The notes below the pieces were generated by a model. It did no database searches. It was not told where the DNA came from and saw only the letters and a list, made by a program, of their open reading frames with translations. Made by a program: the position numbers and the translations under genes. Positions 26,831-33,989 of a stretch of DNA of 64,000 bases are shown one piece after another. Source of the stretch: Chryseobacterium sp. (GTDB lineage Bacteria > Bacteroidota > Bacteroidia > Flavobacteriales > Weeksellaceae). The stretch's first letter is position 1. Every line of letters starts with the position of its first letter. The DNA lies in assembly GCF_019236175.1 (NCBI RefSeq), contig NZ_JAFAJM010000005.1, positions 124,001-188,000 of the forward strand, given 5' to 3'.

Positions 26831-26865
26831 GAGCATCTCTGTTTTGCAGGTGCTCTTATTTTTTA
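26831..26865 (+). terminator. Plus-strand terminator after the 104-aa frame
   Basis: GAGCATCT / AGGTGCTC stem with a T-rich tail (TTATTTTTT). It supports a plus-strand transcription unit ending here. Confidence 0.75.
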
Positions 26866-26901
26866 CCAATGAACGATTAAAAACCCGTTCTCTGATGAAT
26901 A

Positions 26902-26942
26902 AACAAAAGCAGAACGGCACTTATGCACTGTTCTGCTTTATA
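26902..26942 (-). terminator. Terminator of tssD
   Basis: AAAGCAGAAC / GTTCTGCTTT stem about 37 bp beyond the tssD stop; the minus-strand tail is T-rich. Confidence 0.7.
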
Positions 26943-26978
26943 CTTGTTAAATAGTTAAATAGTAAAGAGATTAATTTC

Positions 26979-27386
26979 TTATACTGTAGGCCATGCGCCG
27001 TCGTAAGCAGAGTTACCAAGATCGATTTGTTCTGCGCTTATAACAAAGCTGATATACATACTGTTGTCATCTACTGCATCAAAGTCTACTTCATGCTGGA
27101 TCACATACCCGTTATTCCACTTTAAAGTAGTTAATGTTCCCTCTTCGTGAGATTTGTTGAAGGTTACTTCTCCTACAGTAGGCTTGTACTTTCCGTTAAG
27201 AAGGCTTTCCAGGATGTCTGATTTTTCAGTAGCTTCTACAGTAATTTTGATAAGAGCATTGGAAGGGTCAGATGCTACTCTACCGGATACGTCTGTAGCA
27301 CGGGACACGCTGTAATTTAGTTTTAATAGCTTTTGTCCTTCACCGTTGTTGAATTTTAAAATTCCTCTTGAATTTCTTTCTGCCAT
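26979..27386 (-). CDS. tssD: Type VI secretion system tube protein TssD (Hcp, Bacteroidota type)
   Basis: The 135-aa protein matches the TssD/Hcp family of the T6SSiii subtype: MAERNSRGILKFNNGEGQKL, ALIKITVEATEKSDIL, GEVTFNKSHEEGTLTTLKW. It forms the hexameric tube inside the contractile sheath and is itself secreted. It stands alone, with promoter and terminator, 25 kb from tssB/tssC, so it may be one of several Hcp copies that carry different effectors; the 104-aa remnant next to it could be such cargo, but that is guesswork. Confidence 0.93.
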   Translation of the reverse strand: MAERNSRGILKFNNGEGQKLLKLNYSVSRATDVSGRVASDPSNALIKITVEATEKSDILESLLNGKYKPTVGEVTFNKSHEEGTLTTLKWNNGYVIQHEVDFDAVDDNSMYISFVISAEQIDLGNSAYDGAWPTV

Positions 27387-27438
27387 GATCGTAAATTTTA
27401 ATCGTTAATATTTCGTGATTTGATGTTGGTTATATCAC

Positions 27439-27467
27439 CAAATTTAGATGTATTTATGAAATTACAA
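27439..27467 (-). promoter_or_regulatory. Promoter of tssD
   Basis: On the minus strand TTG, 18 bp, TAAATTTG; a good consensus match about 50 bp before the ATG. Confidence 0.7.
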
Positions 27468-27487
27468 TAATATTTAAACTTAAATAT

Positions 27488-27511
27488 GAAAAAGTGTCGT
27501 ATTTCTACGAC
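27488..27511 (-). terminator. Terminator of the VIT1/CCC1 gene
   Basis: GTCGTA-GAAA-TACGAC on the minus strand followed by ACTTTTTC. Confidence 0.7.
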
Positions 27512-27577
27512 TAACACTTGTTAGGTAAATTACAGGTTGTTAATCAAAAGATTACGTTTTTATTCCACCAGAGAGCT

Positions 27578-28273
27578 TTATGCTACATTAACGCCAAAAA
27601 GGCGTCCTACTAAAGCGGTAATGCCCATAGCAACAGTTCCCCAGAAACAAATTCTCAGCATGGCAATTTTAATATCTGATCCGCCTGTTTTTGCTGAGAT
27701 AGCTCCTAAAAGCATCAGGAAAATAATGGAAAAACCGTATTGAAAATAAATCATCTGTTTAATGGGAGCCAGTAAAGACACCATAAAAGGGAGCAATGCT
27801 CCTACAGCAAATGACCCGAATGATGCAATGGCAGCCTGTAACGGTTTTGCCTGAGTAATTTCATTGATTCCCAGCTCATCCCGCGCATGAGCTCCTAAAG
27901 CGTCGTGTTCCGTAAGCTCAATAGCCACCTGCATGGCGGTTTCTTTAGTGCATCCTCTTTTTTCATAGACTTTGGCCAGTTCGCGAAGTTCTATTTCCGG
28001 CATTTCCTCAAGTTCTTTTTTTTCGCGCATCAGATCTGCTTTTTCCGTATCTTCCTGTGAACTGACAGAAACATATTCACCGGCAGCCATCGACATTGCC
28101 CCTGCGATCATTCCTGCTAAAGCAGCAAGAATAATGATATGACGTTCCGGCTCTGCGGCGGCAACGCCAATAACAATACTCGTTGTGGATAATAATCCGT
28201 CATTCGCTCCTAAAACGGCTGCCCGAAGCCAGCCTACCCTGTTTACATAGTGTTTTTCCAACTGATGGTGCAT
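27578..28273 (-). CDS. VIT1/CCC1-family iron/manganese transporter
   Basis: The 231-aa protein has the VIT1/CCC1 opening NRVGWLRAAVLGANDGLLST, helix AGMIAGAMSMAAGEYVSVSSQ and the acidic cytoplasmic insert with repeated Glu (KKELEEMPEIELRELAKVY), then three C-terminal helices. It moves Fe2+ or Mn2+ across the inner membrane. Single-gene unit. An iron-permease-like small protein lies two genes upstream. Confidence 0.9.
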   Translation of the reverse strand: MHHQLEKHYVNRVGWLRAAVLGANDGLLSTTSIVIGVAAAEPERHIIILAALAGMIAGAMSMAAGEYVSVSSQEDTEKADLMREKKELEEMPEIELRELAKVYEKRGCTKETAMQVAIELTEHDALGAHARDELGINEITQAKPLQAAIASFGSFAVGALLPFMVSLLAPIKQMIYFQYGFSIIFLMLLGAISAKTGGSDIKIAMLRICFWGTVAMGITALVGRLFGVNVA

Positions 28274-28348
28274 AACAATAATTCTGTGTTGATGTTTCTA
28301 ATAAAGGTATAAAATGTTTATTCAAGAATCATTTTAAATTACACAGAT

Positions 28349-29095
28349 CTATTGCGGATAAAACCTCATCTGTTCAAAAATATAATTAGGATCTGATCTT
28401 AGCAGATCAATCAGCTGCTTCAGTTCGGATTCTTCCCAGTTTTTCTGAAACATTTCATCATGAATAAGCATAACCACATTATTCCCGGTAAACGTTTTAT
28501 CTGAAATACAGAGTTTCTGAACAGAAGTATACATTTCACTGACGCTTTGTACAGGGGTGCCGTCTGCAGGCCGATGCTGCCATTCAATATCCCATCCGAC
28601 TACCTTATAACCAAGAGCAGCCAGCTGATCTGCAGTTTGTATTCCGTTTGTCACATCATTTTTTGAACGCCCCCCCAAACGCCAGATATTCCTACCCGGA
28701 AGACGGACAATTTTATAAGGCAATTTCAACAGCATTTGATTATACAGAACATCTTTTACTGATTTGTCTACATCATTATAAAAGGCTTCATAATGATCAT
28801 TAGCATGAGAAAAACTGTGATTGTATTCATCAATATAGGGGTTCTGGTCATAATATTTGGCATAAGTATCCATCTGTTTATCTTTAATGACATGCTCTCC
28901 CACCATGAAAACACTGATTTTAATTTTTTCTTTCAAAATAATATCATTAATGTTTTCACTCCCGTTAAGCGGGCCGTCATCAAAAGTAAGATAAACGTAA
29001 CATTTATCAGATCCTGATGTTATTGTTTTCTGCGAATACAGTGAAGCGCTGAGCAATAAAAAAGCTCCGGCAATTCCCTTATATAATTTTTTCAT
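28349..29095 (-). CDS. Secreted polysaccharide deacetylase (NodB homology)
   Basis: The 248-aa protein has a signal peptide (1-21, LYSQ) and a NodB domain: YLTFDDGPLNG with the catalytic Asp pair, NHSFSHAND with the metal-binding His pair, RLPGRN and VVMLIHDEM. It removes acyl groups from a cell-wall or exopolysaccharide chain in the periplasm or outside. The spacing between motifs is wider than in chitin deacetylases, so the substrate is open. The next gene upstream is 43 bp away. Confidence 0.9.
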   Translation of the reverse strand: MKKLYKGIAGAFLLLSASLYSQKTITSGSDKCYVYLTFDDGPLNGSENINDIILKEKIKISVFMVGEHVIKDKQMDTYAKYYDQNPYIDEYNHSFSHANDHYEAFYNDVDKSVKDVLYNQMLLKLPYKIVRLPGRNIWRLGGRSKNDVTNGIQTADQLAALGYKVVGWDIEWQHRPADGTPVQSVSEMYTSVQKLCISDKTFTGNNVVMLIHDEMFQKNWEESELKQLIDLLRSDPNYIFEQMRFYPQ

Positions 29096-29138
29096 TTTTA
29101 TTAATTATATCACAAAGATAATAAGGATCAGCCGGTTA

Positions 29139-29453
29139 TTATTTATAACGATGATAAGTGATCTCTGACTTTATATTCTGATTGTCCGAAACCTCTTGTT
29201 CTGTGAATTTGTTTTCTATCTTTTTATGCCGGTTATAAAACCGGATAAGTTCCTCATCTGTTACTCCATGGAGATTTAATCCCTGTGTATGTAATTTTTT
29301 AATGACAGTCATTAGTTCATCAAGCTTAATGCTGATTGCTTTTGAATCTTTATCCTGCGCATTCTTAATCAGGATAGCGGCAATTCCCAGCAGGGCACTT
29401 CCGGCAAAAAAGCCTGCTCCGTTTGTCAGTTTATCAAAAATATATTTTATCAT
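29139..29453 (-). CDS. Low-affinity iron permease-like small membrane protein
   Basis: The 104-aa protein has one clear membrane helix (AGFFAGSALLGIAAILI), followed by NAQDKDSKAISIKLDELM and LNLHGVTDEELIRFY, which resembles the C-terminal half of the Iron_permease family (PF04120). The first one or two helices of that family are missing, so it is a shortened member or a diverged derivative. Function unproven. Confidence 0.55.
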   Translation of the reverse strand: MIKYIFDKLTNGAGFFAGSALLGIAAILIKNAQDKDSKAISIKLDELMTVIKKLHTQGLNLHGVTDEELIRFYNRHKKIENKFTEQEVSDNQNIKSEITYHRYK

Positions 29454-29621
29454 AATTATTTATTTTTAAATGACTACCGCACTTCCTACATAAAACTTAT
29501 TGTACCATAACGTCTATCAGCGGTACCTTAAAGATAAGCAACGTCGATTAATTACTTTATGATCCGGATCACAGACAACAAACAGAATATCAGCCATTTT
29601 CATCCCCAATACTATTATCAC

Positions 29622-29629
29622 TATATTTG
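29622..29629 (+). promoter_or_regulatory. -7 element of the lgt promoter
   Basis: TATATTTG, perfect TAnnTTTG, 30 bp before the lgt ATG; the -33 region is only partly conserved. Confidence 0.6.
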
Positions 29630-29659
29630 CCCTGAAAAAAAATTCGATATCTACCTTTT

Positions 29660-30496
29660 ATGAATCAATTGTACATCAACTGGAATATCAATCCGGAGAT
29701 CATCAATATTTTGGGAATCCCTGTAAAATATTATGGTCTGTTATTTCTTACAGGACTCGTTTTATGTTTAAATATTTTAAAAACAATCTATAAAAAGGAA
29801 AATCTAAGTGCAAAAGCACATGAAGCTTTATTTTCATATGCACTTATAGGAATTTTATTGGGTGCCAGATTAGGGCACTGTTTTTTCTACGATTTTGATT
29901 ATTATTCCCAACATCCTATAGAAATACTTCTTCCTATACAGATGGGAGCAGACGGTTCTTATCATTTTTCCGGTTATGCGGGGCTCGCCAGTCATGGCGG
30001 TGGTATCGGACTGGTCATCATGCTGTTGCTCTATGCCAGAAAATATGCAATTCCCTTTATGACAATTCTTGATGCTATTGCCATCGTACTTCCGCTGGGA
30101 GGAACTTTTATCAGGCTGGCTAATCTTATGAATTCTGAAATTATAGGAACCCCTACCAGTCTTCCATGGGCTTTTGTATTCCAGCAAGTAGATAATATTC
30201 CGAGACATCCTGCCCAGCTTTATGAAGCCATCTCTTATTTTATTATTTTCCTTGGGGTCTATTATATGTATAAGAAAGACTTCTTTAAAATCGGAAAAGG
30301 CTTTTATTTCGGGATCAGCATTCTTTTAATTTTTATCATGAGAATCCTGATTGAATTTATCAAAGAAGATCAGGTTGGATTTGAGCATGGAATGAGCTTT
30401 AATATGGGACAACTTTTAAGCATTCCATTTGTATTACTGGGATTGTTTTTCATAATCAAAAGTATACTGGACAGAAGAAAAATGAAGACTTTATAA
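29660..30496 (+). CDS. lgt: Prolipoprotein diacylglyceryl transferase
   Basis: The 278-aa inner-membrane enzyme transfers diacylglyceryl to the lipobox Cys of prelipoproteins. It shows seven hydrophobic helices, the family core YAGLASHGGGIGLV, the Lgt signature GTFIRLANLMNSEIIG and PRHPAQLYEA. It is needed for the many lipoproteins in this window (efflux subunits, GldD, an M13 peptidase). The signature reads RLANLMNSE rather than RIGNFINSE, within Bacteroidota variation. Confidence 0.96.
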   Translation: MNQLYINWNINPEIINILGIPVKYYGLLFLTGLVLCLNILKTIYKKENLSAKAHEALFSYALIGILLGARLGHCFFYDFDYYSQHPIEILLPIQMGADGSYHFSGYAGLASHGGGIGLVIMLLLYARKYAIPFMTILDAIAIVLPLGGTFIRLANLMNSEIIGTPTSLPWAFVFQQVDNIPRHPAQLYEAISYFIIFLGVYYMYKKDFFKIGKGFYFGISILLIFIMRILIEFIKEDQVGFEHGMSFNMGQLLSIPFVLLGLFFIIKSILDRRKMKTL

Positions 30497-30522
30497 TTTT
30501 CTTTATCCTGCAACTATATTAT

Positions 30523-30558
30523 AAACCCCACTGAAAGAGACTTCCGGCGGGGTTTTTT
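30523..30558. terminator. Bidirectional terminator between lgt and the SDR gene
   Basis: AAACCCC ... GGGGTTT stem with an imperfect inner helix and a T-run; the two genes are convergent. Confidence 0.75.
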
Positions 30559-30574
30559 ATAGCATACATGCAGA

Positions 30575-31330
30575 TTACCTGGTGGTATATCCTCCGTTGG
30601 CAAAAATAGTCTGCCCGGTAATCCACCATCCTTCAGTTACCAGAAATTCCACTAATGGTGCTATATCTTTGATATCGGTAAGCCCTCCTAATGCAGAAGC
30701 AGACTTGTGATAGGCTACGGCATCGTCCGTTTCCTGACCATAGAAAAAAGGGGTATCCATTGGTCCGGGAGCCACTGCTGTTACAGAAATCCCTCTTCCT
30801 CCGAATTCTTTGGAAGCTGCCCTTGTAAAATGTTCTACAGGAGCTTTTGCTCCGGCATAAGTGGAATACAATCCGGTATAAGCTGCGAGCAATGAAGTCA
30901 CTATGGTACAGATTTTACCATTGTCATTCAGCTTTTTTCCGGCTTCCTGTAAAAAGAAATAAGCTGATTTTGAGTTGACGTTGAACATGGTATCATATTC
31001 TGCTTCCGTAGTTTCCGAAAACGGTTTCTTTAAAACCATCCCTACGGTATTGATCGCAATATCAATTCCTCCGAATTTTGAAATCGCTTCATCAAAAAAC
31101 TGAGCAATATGATTTACTTTAGTAAGATCTCCCTGAAACAAAAATGCTTCAGCTCCTAAAGCCTGTACATCTGCTAATGTTTTTTCGCTTTCTTTTCTTG
31201 AGCTTTCACTATTATAATGGATCGCTAATTTTGCACCTTTTGCGGCAAAATCTCTGCTTAATAATCCGCCAAGGTTCTTTCCTCCTCCGGCAATTAAAAC
31301 AACTTTTCCTTTTACATCTTTTGCTGACAT
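30575..31330 (-). CDS. Short-chain dehydrogenase/reductase (SDR)
   Basis: The 251-aa enzyme starts MSAKDVKGKVVLIAGG; a ten-residue upstream extension is possible but unlikely. The cofactor loop reads GGGKNLGG instead of the usual TGxxxGIG, INTVG replaces NNAG, and the catalytic YxxxK is YAGAK with Thr/Ser upstream. It is a classical NAD(P)-dependent Rossmann oxidoreductase. Substrate unknown. Single-gene unit. Confidence 0.9.
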   Translation of the reverse strand: MSAKDVKGKVVLIAGGGKNLGGLLSRDFAAKGAKLAIHYNSESSRKESEKTLADVQALGAEAFLFQGDLTKVNHIAQFFDEAISKFGGIDIAINTVGMVLKKPFSETTEAEYDTMFNVNSKSAYFFLQEAGKKLNDNGKICTIVTSLLAAYTGLYSTYAGAKAPVEHFTRAASKEFGGRGISVTAVAPGPMDTPFFYGQETDDAVAYHKSASALGGLTDIKDIAPLVEFLVTEGWWITGQTIFANGGYTTR

Positions 31331-31659
31331 TATTTTTATTTTTAAATATTGATGAAGCAAAGATGGATCATAAAATCTATCTCAGCATGGTGAAATTTTC
31401 GGTAATTGTATTCAATTCAATACGACTTTCTTTAACATCCGGAAAAACATGATAGGAGTATCAATAAAAAAAACAAATTCACTGAAAATATTTTGATCCG
31501 GATACTCACTTATTTTTCAAACAGATACATAAAAATACTTTATTTCCTGATAAGCAATCCTATCAGTTCACCTTAAACAGTGAGTTTTAGGCATAGCATT
31601 TGCTGCTCAACGATCCGTATTATATAACACCACATCATTTCTATAATATAGTTTCACAG
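31331..31659. other. Gap with a possible small RNA
   Basis: The 329 bp between the SDR start and an orphan plus-strand terminator at 31660 hold no ORF I can support. The terminator has no upstream plus-strand gene, so a noncoding transcript from this interval is possible; I found no strong promoter (a TTTG near 31488 has a too-short spacer to TATTTTTC). Confidence 0.3.
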
Positions 31660-31684
31660 TCCTCAGTTTTCTGGGGATTTTTTT
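31660..31684 (+). terminator. Orphan intrinsic terminator
   Basis: TCCTCAG-TTTT-CTGGGGA followed by seven T. No plus-strand gene ends nearby. Confidence 0.7.
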
Positions 31685-31766
31685 ATTTAAACTCTGTAAA
31701 AGAGCTGTAAAGTTCTCTTATTAAACTTCTTTCACTAATCCTTTTCTGATAATCAATTATTTAAAA

Positions 31767-31797
31767 CTGAATTATTCATTTTATTGTTGTATCTTTG
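31767..31797 (+). promoter_or_regulatory. Promoter of the cold-shock-domain gene, start of a long leader
   Basis: CTG (31767-31769, one off TTG), 20 bp, TATCTTTG (31790-31797), a perfect -7. The leader to the ATG at 32041 would be about 235 nt, without an ORF, which recalls the long thermosensing leader of cspA-type mRNAs. Confidence 0.6.
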
Positions 31798-32040
31798 CAG
31801 CATAAACAATCAAGTCACTACTTTGTTTTCTGCCACGACGGGATATATTTATTCAGTCTTTGCTTTATAGCAACCATATTTTTAACTTTAATTCTTCTAC
31901 TAAGAATATACTTGTCGGAATTTTAAAGCGCTTTATGATTGAAGAATCCAAAACAGGAAGCATCAGTAGGCTTTATAAGAAGTAAAGCGGAAGAGACTGG
32001 ATCAAACAATATATTAGAAACTAAATACTAAAAATAATTT

Positions 32041-32469
32041 ATGGCAGATTCTTTTTCTAAAAAGGAAAATTTCAAGAAAAAAATTCAAAAGCAAAAAGAA
32101 AAAGCGCTAAGACGCGAAGAACGTAAGACGAACAACAACAAAGGAAAGGATATGGAGGATGTATTCATGTATGTGGATGAATTCGGAAGATTAACTTCTA
32201 CTCCCCCAGAGCAAAGACAGGAAGTAAACCTTGATGATATTCAGTTAGGGGCTGCTCCGATTATTGAAGAGGATATCCGCAAAACAGGAATCATTACTTT
32301 CCACAGTGAAAAGGGCTATGGTTTCATTACTGAAGACAACACGAAAGAAAATATTTTCTTCCACAACAACAACTGTACAGAAGCTGTAAAAAAAGGAAAT
32401 AAGGTATCTTTTGAAAAAGAAAAATCTCCAAAAGGTTTTTCTGCAATCAATATCCAAGTGATTAAATAA
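32041..32469 (+). CDS. Cold-shock-domain protein with basic N-terminal extension
   Basis: The 142-aa protein has a C-terminal cold-shock domain (about 78-142) with RNP1 KGYGFI and RNP2 NIFFH; it binds single-stranded RNA or DNA. The N-terminal 45 residues are very basic and coiled (FKKKIQKQKEKALRREERK), and a short DEFGRLTSTPPEQR segment links the two. This layout is common in Bacteroidota and differs from the 67-aa CspA. Probably an RNA chaperone induced by cold or stress. Confidence 0.93.
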   Translation: MADSFSKKENFKKKIQKQKEKALRREERKTNNNKGKDMEDVFMYVDEFGRLTSTPPEQRQEVNLDDIQLGAAPIIEEDIRKTGIITFHSEKGYGFITEDNTKENIFFHNNNCTEAVKKGNKVSFEKEKSPKGFSAINIQVIK

Positions 32470-32491
32470 ATACAGATCATCTTATAAAATA

Positions 32492-32519
32492 AAAGCCACC
32501 TTTTCGGGTGGCTTTCTTT
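32492..32519 (+). terminator. Terminator of the cold-shock gene
   Basis: AAAGCCACC-TTTTCG-GGTGGCTTT then CTTTG. Confidence 0.85.
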
Positions 32520-32537
32520 GTACATCGTAAAATAAAA

Positions 32538-33989
32538 TCAATCCAGTTTTCCGCCCAGTGCTTTAAAAAGCAGGACATTATTTCTGGTATTCTGGTGTTG
32601 AAACTGAAGCAGATCCAGTTCCGCAGTCAGTTTACTTTTCTGAGAATTGATCAATTCAAAATAACTGGCATAACCTGTCACATAAAGATCATTGGAAACT
32701 TCAACTCCCCGTTCCAGGAAAGCGACTTCTTCCGACTTTAACTGCAGAACCCTCTCGTAGATCTTTGTCTGCTTCAGGATAGACTGAAGCTCATTAAAAG
32801 CTGTGGTAATACTTTTCTGATAGTTTAAAAAAGCAATTTCCTGTTCTTTGCTGGCCACTTTAAACTCATATTTCAGTTGCCCTTTATTAAAAACAGGAAC
32901 CATAAGACCTCCCAATAGCTGTCCGGCTAATGAGCTTGGTTTAAATAATGTTTCCACAGAAAAGGAGTTTAGTCCAAAGCCTGCGCCGAGATCAATCTTC
33001 GGATAAAAAGCGGCTCTTGCTGCTTTAGCATCCGCCTGAGATGCTTCCAGTACATAATAATTGGCGGCTACATCCGGTCTGGAATGTATTACATTTTCTA
33101 CATTGATGGTTTTGTTTAAAACCTCCATATTGGTAGGCATCAGGATTTTTCCGCGCTTTACATGGCCTCCGTAACTCCCTGTCAATGTAGTAATAGCCTG
33201 TTCAACGGTAACGATCTCAACTTTTATATGTTCTATTTCCGCAAGCCAGTTGTTATTCTGAGCCTTAAACTGCTGTACGGCAAGCTCTGTGGCTTTCCCG
33301 ACTTCTCGCTGTGCTAAAACAATTTCAAAGGCTCTCTGCTGAAGATTATAGTTTTTCTGATAAATAGCCAGCCGGTTATCTAAAGTAACTAACTGATAAT
33401 ACAGGTTGGCAATATCTGTAAAAAGTTCCACCTGAAGCAGCCTAAGCCCTTCTGTAGAGGCAAGGTATTTCTTTTGAGCAGCAATTTTTCTGTTTTTAAG
33501 CTTTCCCCAGGCATCAATCTCCCAGCTGCTTCTGGCGCCCAGCCAGTAGTTGGGGGTAAAATTCCGGTTGATCTTCTGTTCTTCGGTGATATTAGGAGAG
33601 AGGTTGGTATCATAATTTCCTACACCTTCCATCGTATATTTCCCATAGCGGTTTCCGGAGGCTTCTACCCCGACATCAAAAGAAGGTAAAAGGTCCATCT
33701 TTGACCGCTGCAGAAAGCTATTGGCAATTTCCACTCTCTGCTGAGCAATCTGAAAATCGGGATTAGCCTGTATTACTTTATCAAAAAGTTCCAGAAGATA
33801 ATGATCTGTAAAATAGGCTTTCAGATTAATCTGCTGAAAATCATCCGGATCGGTATTTTTATCATCAACCATCATTTCAGCAGGTAAAGCCTGTGCTTTC
33901 TTTAATTCCGTCACTTTGGGAACGGCGCATGAAACCAGACTTAATGCAGTAATTCCATACAATATATTTCTATGATTTAATCTCTTCAT
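32538..33989 (-). CDS. TolC-like efflux outer-membrane lipoprotein (NodT/OprM family)
   Basis: The start MKRLNHRNILYGITAL with lipobox LVSC (Cys near 17) fits this family; an 18-residue upstream extension is rejected. The 483-aa protein shows the OMF repeats: ANPDFQIAQQRVEIANSFL, ARSSWEIDAWGKLKNRK, RPDVAANYYVLEASQADAKAARAAFYPKI. It forms the trimeric outer-membrane channel of the efflux pump. It overlaps the RND gene end by 20 bp, so the three genes form one operon, adaptor-pump-channel. Confidence 0.93.
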   Translation of the reverse strand: MKRLNHRNILYGITALSLVSCAVPKVTELKKAQALPAEMMVDDKNTDPDDFQQINLKAYFTDHYLLELFDKVIQANPDFQIAQQRVEIANSFLQRSKMDLLPSFDVGVEASGNRYGKYTMEGVGNYDTNLSPNITEEQKINRNFTPNYWLGARSSWEIDAWGKLKNRKIAAQKKYLASTEGLRLLQVELFTDIANLYYQLVTLDNRLAIYQKNYNLQQRAFEIVLAQREVGKATELAVQQFKAQNNNWLAEIEHIKVEIVTVEQAITTLTGSYGGHVKRGKILMPTNMEVLNKTINVENVIHSRPDVAANYYVLEASQADAKAARAAFYPKIDLGAGFGLNSFSVETLFKPSSLAGQLLGGLMVPVFNKGQLKYEFKVASKEQEIAFLNYQKSITTAFNELQSILKQTKIYERVLQLKSEEVAFLERGVEVSNDLYVTGYASYFELINSQKSKLTAELDLLQFQHQNTRNNVLLFKALGGKLD

